The notes: generated from the letters alone by a model not told the origin. A stretch of 64,000 nt of DNA from Ferruginibacter yonginensis (GCF_042651465.1 NZ_JBHSCZ010000003.1:100658-164657); one strand, 5' to 3'. Positions 42,648-53,358 are shown, counted from the first letter of the stretch. Made by a program: numbers and translations.

Positions 42648-43607
42648 TTACTCAGCAACTTCTACCATATATTGTAGTGCTTCCCTACCATCAATCATAA
42701 TTTTTACAGGGAAGGTTTCTTCTTTTTTAAACTTGTAACTAAACGTTACTGTTCCTCCTGTATTTTCAAAATTCATGGCTTCGGGTTTTGGTAACTTTTT
42801 ATCATCACCCATAATTAAAGCAATGGTTTCAATTTTTTTGTTGGGGTTAATAGAAAAGTTGAATGTTACAGGTACACCAATTTTAGTTTTAATAAACCCA
42901 GTAATGGGTGTGTTTTTGTTTAACGCCATATCTAATTCAAAAGCTTTGCTGTTAATAACCGGCATGCTATAATATTCTTTTAAACTTTTTACACCGCCAC
43001 CTAATTGCCAAGCATCATTATCAGGGTAATAAGCTTGGTTAAATAATTTTCTATCAGCAAAAAAATATTCGCTGGTAAATTGTTTAGTAAAAAGGGTTAA
43101 TTTTTTATCTAAATAACCGCTAGCACTGCAAGCATCAACTAAAAACCATGTATCAGGGCTTTGTCCTAGCTGCACTACATTCCATGAAAAATTTATTTCA
43201 TCAGGTACTTCATTTATATCTGTTGCAAAATGTTTAACATAGCCATCAACACTTAAACACCTAATTTTTGCAGTACTACACATTTCTTGAAACAACAATG
43301 AAAAACCTAAGGGAGTAGCCCTTCTTAAAGCTATTACATTTTCAGGTAAATTATTTTTAGTATCATTTTGTTTGGTGGCTTTAGGGTCTATAGCTATATG
43401 ATGGCTTATCCAATAAAAAATGGCCCTGGCTTTTTGCTCATTGTCGTTAAAGGGTTCGGTAATAGTATCAGCAATTACGGCTACGTTAATGTTATTGAGT
43501 GCGCCAATTTTTTCAATAGTTTCATCTACTTTTTTATATTTTTCATGTTGGGCAAAGGCGCTGCTACATCCTAACAAAATGGCGATTGTGCAAAAAAGTT
43601 TGCTCAT
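42648..43607 (-). CDS. Exported transglutaminase-like protein, probably inactive
   Basis: The 319-residue protein has a signal peptide (ending GCSSAFAQ) and a transglutaminase-like core (about 55-165) with the preceding helix KARAIFYWISHHIAID. Where active members have the catalytic Cys in GVCxGYA, this protein has TPLGFS (Pro99). Where they have His in HAWN, it has FSWN (Ser141). Only the Asp of LVDAC (Asp158) is kept. The C-terminal part is beta-rich (about 230-319). It is likely a structural or binding protein. Confidence 0.75.
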   Translation of the reverse strand: MSKLFCTIAILLGCSSAFAQHEKYKKVDETIEKIGALNNINVAVIADTITEPFNDNEQKARAIFYWISHHIAIDPKATKQNDTKNNLPENVIALRRATPLGFSLLFQEMCSTAKIRCLSVDGYVKHFATDINEVPDEINFSWNVVQLGQSPDTWFLVDACSASGYLDKKLTLFTKQFTSEYFFADRKLFNQAYYPDNDAWQLGGGVKSLKEYYSMPVINSKAFELDMALNKNTPITGFIKTKIGVPVTFNFSINPNKKIETIALIMGDDKKLPKPEAMNFENTGGTVTFSYKFKKEETFPVKIMIDGREALQYMVEVAE

Positions 43608-43761
43608 ATATTGATGCTATTTAAAATAATGATTTGCTCTTACTATTGATGAATGTACTTAAAATTAAAAGATATTTAAGCGTTTATAAAATTAAGTGTT
43701 GATTAGGTACATTTATGAACGGATATGTTAAATTTAAAAACAATGTATTTTGAATAACTAA

Positions 43762-44772
43762 ATGAATCAACAACTGCTTTTTCAACAATTTACTGCATAT
43801 TGTAAACCAATTTTTGATGATTCATTAAACTATGGTACATTGAAAACTGCTACTGAAAAATTGCACCAACTGTTTATTGAAATTGGTGCTATTAATGCAT
43901 ATGAACAACCAATAAATCGTAAACTGCTTACAAATGGCGAAGCGTTGAGTCCGCAAGAAGGTGCTTTGTGTTTATTTGATATTGCTCGAACAAGAACATT
44001 CGCTAGGGGCTTATTACAAGCCATTCAACAACAAAAAGCATTACAGGTAAACCAACCAATTGAAGTGTTGTATGCAGGTTGCGGTCCTTACGGTTTATTG
44101 TCATTATTGGTAATACCTTATTTAACTGAAGCCGATGTTCAGTTTACATTAATTGATATTTTTGATTCATCAATTCAATCAGTAAAAAAAATTGTTGAAG
44201 CTTTGGGCGTTGGGAGTTTTTTCAAAAATTTTATAGTGGCAGATGCAACCCAATATATTCCTACACAAACATTTGACATACTACTTACAGAAACTATGCA
44301 ACAGGCGCTAAAAAAAGAGCCACAAGTTGCAATTACACATCACTTAGTACATTTTATAAAACCAACAGGTTTTTTATTACCCACTCAAATAGATGTATAT
44401 CCTGTTTTTGAAAATACAAGTAAACGTATAGCCGCATTAATGGGAAATGATGATTATGATAGCAATGTAGATTCGTATGCACATGCCCCTATAATTACGC
44501 TTAATAAGGAAAATGCATTGAGGGCACAGCATAGTAAAAACATTTATGAAACATCTATTCATTTACATGATGTAGCTTATTTGAAAGCACCTTATCAACT
44601 TCAACTTCAGACCCATATTCATGTATTTGCTAATGAAATTTTAACGCTCAATAATGCAGCCATAACACTTGGTTTTCAATTAATGCCAGCTGCAGATTTA
44701 TTAGGAAAGCAAGCCATACATTTTAAATACGTTATCAACGAAATGCCTGGTGTGCAATATTGTATTGCATAA
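43762..44772 (+). CDS. SAM-dependent methyltransferase-like protein
   Basis: The 336-residue protein has a Rossmann methyltransferase core (about 105-230), with EVLYAGCGPYGLLS as motif I, FTLIDIFDSS as motif II and FDILLTETMQQALKKEP around motif IV. The C-terminal 100 residues are beta-rich, as in PRMT-like enzymes. The N-terminal helical domain is typical of neither small-molecule nor RNA enzymes that I know. The substrate is unknown. It is single and ends in a terminator. Confidence 0.65.
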   Translation: MNQQLLFQQFTAYCKPIFDDSLNYGTLKTATEKLHQLFIEIGAINAYEQPINRKLLTNGEALSPQEGALCLFDIARTRTFARGLLQAIQQQKALQVNQPIEVLYAGCGPYGLLSLLVIPYLTEADVQFTLIDIFDSSIQSVKKIVEALGVGSFFKNFIVADATQYIPTQTFDILLTETMQQALKKEPQVAITHHLVHFIKPTGFLLPTQIDVYPVFENTSKRIAALMGNDDYDSNVDSYAHAPIITLNKENALRAQHSKNIYETSIHLHDVAYLKAPYQLQLQTHIHVFANEILTLNNAAITLGFQLMPAADLLGKQAIHFKYVINEMPGVQYCIA

Positions 44773-44800
44773 AAAAGCCCCGTTATAAAACGAGGCTTTT
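44771..44800. terminator. Bidirectional terminator
   Basis: AAAAAGCCCCGTTATAAAACGAGGCTTTT forms a hairpin (with one mismatch) and has A and T runs. It lies between the convergent methyltransferase-like and glutamine synthetase genes. Confidence 0.8.
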
Positions 44801-44806
44801 GGTTTG

Positions 44807-47002
44807 TTATCTTAAAAATAAAATTTCTCTGTATTTAGGTAATAACCAATGGCTATCATCTACCATTAATTCTAATTTATCAACATGATAACGAATTTCA
44901 TCAAAGTATTTACCTTTTACTTCATCGCAGTAAGCTATGGCTTTATCTCTACTGCTGCTTAATTCATTGGCTTTTTTTCTTGCTTCAATCATTTCAGCTG
45001 TTTTTTTGCTGATGATGTTGATATGATTGCTAATTTGTTCTACAATACTTAATTGACTTTCATAAGCATCTTTTGATAAGCCAGCAGCTTTCAATTGTGT
45101 AATATTTTGTAACAATACATTTTGATATTTAATGGCAGCAGGTAAAATGTAGGTACTTGCTAAATCGCCCATAACCCTTGCTTCAATTTGTACTTTTTTA
45201 ACGTACTCTTCTAACATAATTTCGTGGCGTGCCTCTAACTCTAAATGCGTATAAATATTATTATTAGCAAAAAGTTTTTGAGCTTTATCTGTTGTATAAG
45301 CATCTAAAGCTAATGGGGTTGTTTTTACGTTTTCTAAACCTCTGTTAGCTGCTTCGTTAGCCCACTCTTCACTATAGCCATCACCTTCAAATAATACTTT
45401 TTTGCTTTCAACAATGTATTTTCTAATGGTGTGTAATAAAGCCACTTCTTTCTTTTCACCTTTTTCAATTAAAGCATCAACATCTACTTTAAAAGTTTTT
45501 AAGGTTTCAGCCATAACGGTGTTTAAAGTGGTCATTGGTACAGCACAGTTTGCTGATGAACCTACCGCTCTAAACTCAAATTTGTTACCTGTAAATGCAA
45601 ATGGAGAAGTACGATTTCTATCCGTATTATCCAACATTAATTCAGGTATACTTTTATGTATATCTAACTTCAAAATAGCTTCGTCTGTTTCATCGAAATT
45701 ACCACTAACCCTTTCTTCAATTTGCTTTAATACATCAGTTAAAAACTTACCAATAAATATTGAAATGATAGCTGGCGGTGCTTCGTTAGCGCCTAAACGG
45801 TGATCATTACCTGCGCTAGCAATAGAGGCTCTAATTAACCCTGCATAATCATGAACGGCTTTAATAGTGTTCACAAAAAAGGTTAAAAACATCAAATTTG
45901 TTTTGGGTGTTTTGCCTGGTGCTAATAAATTAATGCCTGTATCAGTACTCATACTCCAGTTGTTATGCTTACCGCTACCATTAATGCCTGCAAATGGTTT
46001 TTCGTGTAACAATACTAATAAGTTATGGCGTTTAGCTACACGTAGCATAATATCCATCAACAAAGTATTGTGATCAACCGCTAAGTTAGTTTCTTCAAAA
46101 ATAGGTGCACATTCAAACTGACAAGGTGCTACTTCATTATGACGAGTTCTGATAGGAATGCCTAATTTGTAAGATTCTTTTTCAAAATCTAACATAAAAG
46201 CATAAATACGCTCAGGTATAGCACCAAAATAATGATCATCTAATTGTTGGCCTTTTGCAGGGGCATGACCAAAAACGGTTCTACCAGTTAATAACAAATC
46301 GGGTCTTGCATTGGCTAAGCCAGCATCAACCACAAAATACTCTTGCTCCCAACCTAAAGTAGCCGTTACTTTTGAAATATTTTTGTCGAAATATTGGCAA
46401 ACATCTACCGCTGCTTTATCTAAAGCAACCAACGCTTTTAATAAAGGGGTTTTTGTATCTAATGATTCGCCTGTGTATGATACGAAAATGGTTGGTATAC
46501 ATAATGTTTTACCTTGACCAATTTCCATAATAAAAGCAGGAGATGATGGGTCCCATGCGGTATAACCTCTTGCTTCAAAAGTAGCTCTTAAGCCACCGTT
46601 AGGGAATGATGATGCGTCTGGTTCTTGTTGAATTAAAGCACCGCCATCAAATTCTTCAATTGGAGTACCATCGCCTTTTAATGTAAAAAATGAGTCGTGC
46701 TTTTCAGCAGATAAACCCGTTAATGGTTGAAACCAATGGGTAAAATGCGTAACGCCTTTACTTTCTGCCCAAGCCCTAACGCCATTCGCAATTTGGTTGC
46801 CCATGGCACGGTCAATTTTTTTACCGCCACGGGTAGATGCTAGTAAACTTTTATAAGCATCATCACTCAAATATTGTCGTGCTGCCGCTAAAGTAAATAC
46901 GTTTTCATTGAAAATTCCGGTAATTCTAGCTGCACCCTCAACTTTTAAAGGGTTATTTTGTGTGCCAATTTGGTTAATGGCATTAAATCTTATTGAGCTC
47001 AT
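44807..47002 (-). CDS. glnN: Glutamine synthetase type III
   Basis: The 731-residue protein is of type-III length (GSI and GSII are about 350-470). It carries GSIII features: an N-terminal extension (FNENVFTLAAARQYLSDDAY), WDPSSPAFIME, TLGWEQEYFVVD, RHNEVAPCQFECAP, and NGSGKHNNWSM. The C-terminal 170 residues form the GSIII-specific helical domain. It condenses ammonia and glutamate. ATG 47002 (MSSIRFNAINQI) is preferred to a GTG six codons upstream. Type III is the common form in Bacteroidota. Confidence 0.95.
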   Translation of the reverse strand: MSSIRFNAINQIGTQNNPLKVEGAARITGIFNENVFTLAAARQYLSDDAYKSLLASTRGGKKIDRAMGNQIANGVRAWAESKGVTHFTHWFQPLTGLSAEKHDSFFTLKGDGTPIEEFDGGALIQQEPDASSFPNGGLRATFEARGYTAWDPSSPAFIMEIGQGKTLCIPTIFVSYTGESLDTKTPLLKALVALDKAAVDVCQYFDKNISKVTATLGWEQEYFVVDAGLANARPDLLLTGRTVFGHAPAKGQQLDDHYFGAIPERIYAFMLDFEKESYKLGIPIRTRHNEVAPCQFECAPIFEETNLAVDHNTLLMDIMLRVAKRHNLLVLLHEKPFAGINGSGKHNNWSMSTDTGINLLAPGKTPKTNLMFLTFFVNTIKAVHDYAGLIRASIASAGNDHRLGANEAPPAIISIFIGKFLTDVLKQIEERVSGNFDETDEAILKLDIHKSIPELMLDNTDRNRTSPFAFTGNKFEFRAVGSSANCAVPMTTLNTVMAETLKTFKVDVDALIEKGEKKEVALLHTIRKYIVESKKVLFEGDGYSEEWANEAANRGLENVKTTPLALDAYTTDKAQKLFANNNIYTHLELEARHEIMLEEYVKKVQIEARVMGDLASTYILPAAIKYQNVLLQNITQLKAAGLSKDAYESQLSIVEQISNHINIISKKTAEMIEARKKANELSSSRDKAIAYCDEVKGKYFDEIRYHVDKLELMVDDSHWLLPKYREILFLR

Positions 47003-47139
47003 TTTTTTTAATTTGAGCACAAAAAAACGCTTTTATATTTTTAAAAACAAATATTTTCGATGATTTTATGGTTAAAAATCGAATTTTATCTAAAAATAAA
47101 ATATATATTTTAAAATATAATATGTAAGTTATTCAAAAG

Positions 47140-48399
47140 CTATCTTGAAAAATTGGTATGATCATTCAAAAAATTTGGCCATTGAATATTACATAAAATG
47201 GGCGTTATAAAAAATGGCAAATAAATACTCCGGTACCTCACCAAAGCACCTGCTGCTGTACTAATATAACCAGTAAATAAAAACACAAAAACTGCAAACC
47301 ATACCATAAAAAACACAAATGTATTTGGGTTGTTGTATTTTTTACCTTGCCATACTAACAAAAGCATAAGTAGCCAATAAATAATCATTTCAATGGTAAA
47401 CCCATTTAACATTTTTACGGGAAACTCATTGGGTAAAGGTGAAAAAAAAGCATGCCTTACAGCTGTTGGTGTTGCTTTAATAAAACTCATTAAGCTGCCA
47501 TTAAGCAAAGCAACGTTATATTGAGAATTGGCCCTTTCTAAATCTAAAAATGCTGCTTGTTTTGATGTTACTACTGCTAAAGGATTTGCCGATGGCACGA
47601 ATTGTTGTGTAAATATAATCAGCAAAAAAGCCATTATTATTAATGTACCTAAAACATACCAAGGCTGCCATTTTTTTTTAATTGAAATAATGTAGGCGAT
47701 TGATATTGGTAAAATTAACACAGCAATAAAATTTCTTATAAATAATATGCCAAGGAAGCATATTATACAATAAATCAGCTTCTTGTTTGAAATACCGTAT
47801 TGCACCATAAAATACAAGCAATAGCAAAAAATACCAAGTGCAGTAAATACCATTAAATCTTTATGTATACCTGATGAAAAGTACAAAGTTGAGGGTAATA
47901 AAAAGCAACCAAACAAGCACGACCATCTTTTTGTTGGGTACACATGTATGAAAACCCTGTATAAAGCTACATGTCCTAAAAAAGCAATGGTATTAAAAAA
48001 TAAACTGTTGATGTAATAATTACCACCACTTAAAATATTACAAAACCCTAAAAATTTGAATAAAATATTGGTGCGTAAATCATTCCAATACGAACCTTTT
48101 GAACCAAAAAACGCTCCGTATTCAGTATAGTTTGATTTAAAAATATCAGTAAAAAAAATGTTGGGGTGGTGTAGTAAATTATCGTACTCAATAATACCAA
48201 AATTGTTATATGAATCGTAATCGGTTTGGTGGTTAAAAAAATAGCCATTAATGAAACCAATTAAAAGTCCTACCAATATTTTAACGGCAAATAACCCAGC
48301 AATTAAGCGTATGGGTAGGAAACTATTTTTTACAAAACGCATTTTTGTAACCCAAAAAAGCAATAGTATAAAGTAAACTATAAATAAAAGTATTGCCAA
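47140..48399 (-). CDS. Polytopic membrane protein, possibly GT-C-like
   Basis: The 419-residue protein has about 10-11 predicted membrane helices. The first extracytoplasmic loop contains NHQTDYDSYNNFG, and a long hydrophilic loop follows with FFGSKGSYWNDLRTN. The block LPSTLYFSSGIHKDL is similar in style to EpsG-like and GT-C polymerases/glycosyltransferases, but no certain catalytic motif was identified. It stands alone upstream of glnN (120 bp) and is divergent from purL. Confidence 0.6.
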   Translation of the reverse strand: MAILLFIVYFILLLFWVTKMRFVKNSFLPIRLIAGLFAVKILVGLLIGFINGYFFNHQTDYDSYNNFGIIEYDNLLHHPNIFFTDIFKSNYTEYGAFFGSKGSYWNDLRTNILFKFLGFCNILSGGNYYINSLFFNTIAFLGHVALYRVFIHVYPTKRWSCLFGCFLLPSTLYFSSGIHKDLMVFTALGIFCYCLYFMVQYGISNKKLIYCIICFLGILFIRNFIAVLILPISIAYIISIKKKWQPWYVLGTLIIMAFLLIIFTQQFVPSANPLAVVTSKQAAFLDLERANSQYNVALLNGSLMSFIKATPTAVRHAFFSPLPNEFPVKMLNGFTIEMIIYWLLMLLLVWQGKKYNNPNTFVFFMVWFAVFVFLFTGYISTAAGALVRYRSIYLPFFITPILCNIQWPNFLNDHTNFSR

Positions 48400-48475
48400 C
48401 GTACCAATTTTTAATATGTGGGAAGATAGTTAAAATATTGATTTTAAATTATGTGGCATAAACAGTTTGTATTGG

Positions 48476-48483
48476 TAAATTTG
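48476..48483 (+). promoter_or_regulatory. -7 element of purL promoter
   Basis: TAAATTTG matches TAnnTTTG and lies 32 nt before the purL ATG. No good -33 TTG at normal distance was found. Confidence 0.35.
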
Positions 48484-48515
48484 CAACCATTACAACAAAT
48501 ACTACACACATTTTT

Positions 48516-50726
48516 ATGGAAATTACAGCACACACGGCCGCTCAACTTCGTATAACTGCAGAGGAGTTTGAATTAATAAAATCAAAATTAGGCCGCACCC
48601 CCAACTTTACTGAACTGTGTGCTTTTAGCGGTATGTGGAGTGAACATTGTAGTTATAAAAACTCCATTAAATTATTAAAAACCTTACCAAGAGAAGGAAA
48701 AAAAATGTTGGTGAAAGCCGGTGAAGAAAATGCCGGTTTAATGGATATTGGCGATGGGTATGGTGTGGTATTTAAAATTGAATCGCACAACCACCCAAGT
48801 GCTATTGAGCCTTTTCAAGGGGCTGCAACTGGAGTAGGAGGTATTAATAGAGATATTTTTACCATGGGTGCTCGTCCAATTGCATCGCTTAATTCATTGC
48901 GTTTTGGTAATTTAAAAGATGCTAAAACACAACATTTATTAGCAGGTGTTGTAAAAGGTATTGGTCATTATGGAAATTGTTTTGGTGTACCTACAGTGGG
49001 CGGCGAAATTTATTTTGAAGATTGTTACCACACCAACCCGTTAGTAAATGCTATGAGTGTTGGTATTTTAAAAAATGGTGAAACTGTTTCTGCTACTGCT
49101 GAAGGTAAGGGTAACCCTGTATTTTTTGTAGGAAGTGCAACAGGTAAAGATGGTATTGGCGGTGCATCATTTGCCAGTGCTGAAATAACTGAAGATAGTG
49201 CTGCTGATTTACCAGCGGTGCAAGTAGGTGATCCGTTTCAAGAGAAAAAATTATTAGAAGCTTGTTTAGAAGTTATACAAACAGGTGCTGTAGTTGGTAT
49301 GCAAGATATGGGCGCTGCAGGTATCATTTGCTCTACCGCCGAAATGAGTGCTAAAGGCAAAGCCGGTATGCGTATTGATTTAGAGAAAGTACCTACCCGT
49401 CAACAAAACATGAAGGCTTGGGAATTGTTATTAAGCGAAAGCCAAGAGCGCATGTTATTGGTGGTAAAAAAAGGTGAAGAGGCAGCCGTACTTTCAATAT
49501 TTGAAAAATGGGATTTACCATGTAGCGAAATTGGCGAAGTAACGGATGATGGTATGTTACAATTTTTTATGCATGGGCAATTAGAAGCAGTTTTACCTGC
49601 AGATGAATTGGTATTAGGTGGTGGTGCACCACAATACACCCGTGAGATAAAAGAGCCTGCCTATATACAAAAAATTCAATCCTTTAATGCAGCTACCGTA
49701 GCAGTACCTACAGATTTAAAAGCGATAGCGCAACAATTAATTACCATACCAAACATTGCAAGCAAACGTTGGGTGTATGAGCAATATGACAGCATGGTAG
49801 GAGCAGGTAATACCAGTACCAATGGCGTTTCAGATGCAGCAGTGGTTATTGCAAAGCCTACCAACAAAGCATTGGCTTTAACTACAGATTGTAATAGCAG
49901 GTATGTATTTGCTGACCCGTATAAAGGTGCAATGATCGCAGTTGCAGAAGCTGCTAGAAATATAGTATGTAGCGGTGGTTCGCCATTGGGCGTTACCAAC
50001 TGTTTAAATTTTGGTAACCCTTACGACCCAGAAGTGTACTGGCAGTTCAGCAATGCCATTAAGGGTATGGGAGCAGCTTGTGTAAAATTTGATACGCCTG
50101 TAACTGGTGGCAATGTAAGTTTTTACAATCAATCCCCTGAGGGGCCAGTGTACCCTACACCAACTATTGGTATGGTAGGTTTGTTAGATAGTGTGGCTGA
50201 TAAAATGACCATGAATTTTAAACAAACTGGTGATGTTATTTATTTGATTGGTGAAAGTCGTAATTGTATCAACTCATCTGAATATTTACATAAAATTGTG
50301 GGTGAAGCGTTTAGTCCATGTCCACACTTTGAGTTAGAAGAAGAATTTCATTTACAACAAACCATTGCTACACTCATCAAGCAATCACTCATACAATCGG
50401 CACATGATGTAAGTGAAGGTGGGTTATTTGTTACGTTGTTAGAAAGTAGTTTCCAAAATAATGTAGGTTTTACGGTGGTGCAACAAAAAGAAGGCATTAG
50501 GGCAGATGCTTATTGGTTTGGCGAAGCACAAAGTAGGGTAGTGGTTTCTGTTACTGTGGCACAACAAGCCACCGTTGAAAATGCCTTACAACATGCAGGT
50601 GTAGCATTTGAAAAATTAGGAACGGTTGTTGACCAAGCCGTTAAAATAGGAAATGAAGATTGGGGTAATATTTCTGATTGGAAAACACAATACAACAATG
50701 CTATCGGAGCATTAATGTCAAAATAA
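48516..50726 (+). CDS. purL: Phosphoribosylformylglycinamidine synthase, large subunit
   Basis: The 736-residue protein is the small-form PurL: FSGMWSEHCSYKNS at the N-terminus, then ESHNHPSAIEPFQGAATGVG, GGEIYFEDCY and, in the second half, DCNSRYVFADPYKGA and the AHDVSEGGL motif. It makes FGAM in purine synthesis and needs the PurQ and PurS subunits, which are not in this window. It is a single gene with its own terminator. Confidence 0.96.
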   Translation: MEITAHTAAQLRITAEEFELIKSKLGRTPNFTELCAFSGMWSEHCSYKNSIKLLKTLPREGKKMLVKAGEENAGLMDIGDGYGVVFKIESHNHPSAIEPFQGAATGVGGINRDIFTMGARPIASLNSLRFGNLKDAKTQHLLAGVVKGIGHYGNCFGVPTVGGEIYFEDCYHTNPLVNAMSVGILKNGETVSATAEGKGNPVFFVGSATGKDGIGGASFASAEITEDSAADLPAVQVGDPFQEKKLLEACLEVIQTGAVVGMQDMGAAGIICSTAEMSAKGKAGMRIDLEKVPTRQQNMKAWELLLSESQERMLLVVKKGEEAAVLSIFEKWDLPCSEIGEVTDDGMLQFFMHGQLEAVLPADELVLGGGAPQYTREIKEPAYIQKIQSFNAATVAVPTDLKAIAQQLITIPNIASKRWVYEQYDSMVGAGNTSTNGVSDAAVVIAKPTNKALALTTDCNSRYVFADPYKGAMIAVAEAARNIVCSGGSPLGVTNCLNFGNPYDPEVYWQFSNAIKGMGAACVKFDTPVTGGNVSFYNQSPEGPVYPTPTIGMVGLLDSVADKMTMNFKQTGDVIYLIGESRNCINSSEYLHKIVGEAFSPCPHFELEEEFHLQQTIATLIKQSLIQSAHDVSEGGLFVTLLESSFQNNVGFTVVQQKEGIRADAYWFGEAQSRVVVSVTVAQQATVENALQHAGVAFEKLGTVVDQAVKIGNEDWGNISDWKTQYNNAIGALMSK

Positions 50727-50748
50727 CCAATCAATTAAATTAGTAAAA

Positions 50749-50777
50749 GAACGTCTCATTAAAAGAGGCGTTTTTAC
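50749..50777 (+). terminator. Intrinsic terminator of purL
   Basis: AACGTCTC, an ATTAAAA loop and GAGGCGTTTTTA (one G-T pair) form a hairpin plus a short T run, 23 bp after the purL stop. Confidence 0.75.
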
Positions 50778-50864
50778 TTTAGTAACGTTTTGTTGATGTA
50801 GTGTTCACCTGCATGTTATTTACCTTGCAAAATTATTATTGATACCAATTTTTAAAAATATTGA

Positions 50865-53303
50865 ATGAAATACATCATCTTACTTTATATAACTTTTTTT
50901 TGTTGCAAAGCGCAGGCACAAACAGCAGCAGATTTAAAAGCAAGTAGAATTACACTACCAAACGGCTGGTCATTAACACCCGTTGGTACATCATTACCCT
51001 TGGGCGATTTGCCATTGAATATGGCAGTGAGTAAGTCTGGTAAATTAATGGCAGTAACTAATAACGGGCAAAGCACCCAAACCATTCAATTAATTGCTGT
51101 ACAGCAACAAAAAGTTATTGATGAAATAGTGATTCCTAAAAGTTGGTATGGTTTACAGTTTGCACAAAATGAGCAATCGTTGTATGTAAGTGCTGGTAAT
51201 GATAATCGTATTTTAAAATATGCGATTGTTCAAAACAAGTTACAATTGGCTGACAGCTTTTTGTTGTCTAATAATAAAAAAGAACTAGTATCGCCTGCTG
51301 GTTTGGTGGTTGATGAAAAGTCGGAGACCATGTATGTGGTTACCAAAGAAGATAATAGTTTATACATCATCAACATTGCCACTAAGCAAATTATTAAAAA
51401 GGTAAGTTTACCTGCTGAAGCTTATGCTTGTGTGCTTAATAAACAACGTACTATTTTATACATTAGTTGTTGGGGCTGCGATAAAGTGTTACCATTTGAT
51501 GTGCAACAACAAACATTATTATCACCCATACCCGTTGGTGATAACCCTAATGAAATGTTGCTATCAAAAAACGGAAAATGGTTGTATGTGGCAAATGCCA
51601 ATGATAACAGCGTATCCATCATCAATACACAACAACAAAAAGTTGTAGAGGTATTAAACGCAGCTTTATACCCTAATGCACCGAGTGGCAGTACTACTAA
51701 TGGTGTAGCATTAAGTGCCGATGAAAAAACATTGTACATTGCCAATGCTGATAATAATTGTTTAGCAGTGTTTGATGTTACTACAATTGGTAAATCATTT
51801 TCGAAAGGGTTTATACCGGTGGGTTGGTACCCAACCAACGTAAAAGTAATAGGTAAAAAAATATGGGTTACCAATGGTAAAGGGTTGTCATCAAGTGCTA
51901 ACCCTTATGGTCCTAGTCCTATACGAAGTAGAGAAGCAGTTATTTACCAGCAAGGCGATACAGCAAAACCAATTGGGGTGCAGTATATAGCTGGTTTGTT
52001 TAAAGGCACCATGAGTATTATTAATACACCCAATGCAGCTCAATTAGCTACGTACTCCAAAGCCGTGTATGAAAATACGCCGTACAGTAAAGCGAAAGAA
52101 ACCAATGCTGATGGTATGTTCGGTAACCCTATACCAACGAAAGTAGGTGCAGCATCACCCATCAAATATGTGTTTTATGTTATCAAAGAAAATAGAACCT
52201 ACGACCAAATATTGGGCGATTTAAAACAAGGTAATGGCGATAGTAGTTTGGTATTATTTGGTGAAAAATATACGCCTAACCAACACCAACTAGCTACCAG
52301 TTTTGTTTTACTTGATAATTTTTATGTTGATGCTGAAGTAAGTGCTGATGGGCATAATTGGAGTATGGGTGCTTACGCTACCGATTATTTAGAAAAAACA
52401 TGGCCTACCAACTATGGTGGCAGGGGCGGCCGTTACGATGCTGAAGGTAACCGATCAGTCGCAAACAATAAGGCAGGTTTTATATGGGATCATTGTAAAC
52501 GTAATAATGTTACGTACCGTACTTATGGTGAGTTTGCTGATAATGGCAAAGCTAACATACCAGCGTTGCAGTTTAATATGTGTGCCCAATATGAAGGTTA
52601 TAATATGAATGTAAAAGATACAACTCGTTTTGCTCAATGGAAACATGATTTTGATTCATTATTAGCCATAAATAAAGTACCACAGCTCAGTACCGTTCGA
52701 TTTGGTAACGACCATACAGAAGGGTTGCGAAAAGGTAAACCATCGCCATTTGCACATATTGCTGATAATGATTATGCTGTGGGGTTGTTTATTGAATACC
52801 TTAGTAAATCGCCTATTTGGAACGAAACAGCCGTTTTTATTGTAGAAGATGATGCACAAAATGGAGCCGACCATGTGGATGCTCATAGAAGCACTGCCTA
52901 CGTTGCCGGTGGGTTGGTGAAAAGAAATTTTGTGGATCATACTATGTATTCAACATCATCTGTATTACGTACTATTGAGTTGATTACAGGCATGCCACCT
53001 ATGACGCAGTATGATGCTGCTGCCATGCCTATGTGGCGTTGTTTTCAAGCAACAACAACGCCTGCAAATTTTACTGCTATTACACCTAACATTGATTTGA
53101 ACCAAAAAAATACAGTGCTAAACCAATGGCAACGCTTATCTGACAGTTACAATTTTGCAAAGGAAGATGCTGTACCTGATTTAGAGTTTAATCAATTACT
53201 TTGGTATGCTATTAAAGGTGATGCGGTGCCTTTTCCGGGCCCCAAAAGAGCAGCGTTTATTAAAATGAATCCAAAGCAAGATGATGATGATGATGACGAT
53301 TAA
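50865..53303 (+). CDS. YncE-like beta-propeller fused to an alkaline phosphatase/phosphoesterase domain
   Basis: The 812-residue protein has a signal peptide (ending FCCKAQAQ). A YVTN-type beta-propeller follows (about 40-330; repeats such as NGKWLYVANANDNSVSIIN). The C-terminal domain (about 425-760) is a phosphoesterase with KYVFYVIKENRTYDQILGD, SADGHNWSMGAYATDYLEK and the metal-site HTEG and DAHR stretches. The last seven residues are all Asp, encoded by a GAT/GAC repeat. It is exported; the substrate is unknown. This fusion is common in Bacteroidota. Confidence 0.88.
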   Translation: MKYIILLYITFFCCKAQAQTAADLKASRITLPNGWSLTPVGTSLPLGDLPLNMAVSKSGKLMAVTNNGQSTQTIQLIAVQQQKVIDEIVIPKSWYGLQFAQNEQSLYVSAGNDNRILKYAIVQNKLQLADSFLLSNNKKELVSPAGLVVDEKSETMYVVTKEDNSLYIINIATKQIIKKVSLPAEAYACVLNKQRTILYISCWGCDKVLPFDVQQQTLLSPIPVGDNPNEMLLSKNGKWLYVANANDNSVSIINTQQQKVVEVLNAALYPNAPSGSTTNGVALSADEKTLYIANADNNCLAVFDVTTIGKSFSKGFIPVGWYPTNVKVIGKKIWVTNGKGLSSSANPYGPSPIRSREAVIYQQGDTAKPIGVQYIAGLFKGTMSIINTPNAAQLATYSKAVYENTPYSKAKETNADGMFGNPIPTKVGAASPIKYVFYVIKENRTYDQILGDLKQGNGDSSLVLFGEKYTPNQHQLATSFVLLDNFYVDAEVSADGHNWSMGAYATDYLEKTWPTNYGGRGGRYDAEGNRSVANNKAGFIWDHCKRNNVTYRTYGEFADNGKANIPALQFNMCAQYEGYNMNVKDTTRFAQWKHDFDSLLAINKVPQLSTVRFGNDHTEGLRKGKPSPFAHIADNDYAVGLFIEYLSKSPIWNETAVFIVEDDAQNGADHVDAHRSTAYVAGGLVKRNFVDHTMYSTSSVLRTIELITGMPPMTQYDAAAMPMWRCFQATTTPANFTAITPNIDLNQKNTVLNQWQRLSDSYNFAKEDAVPDLEFNQLLWYAIKGDAVPFPGPKRAAFIKMNPKQDDDDDDD

Positions 53304-53358
53304 TACGAAGGCATTAAATATTTTTGCAGCTTAATTTTACCCTCCCAATCATTTGCTT

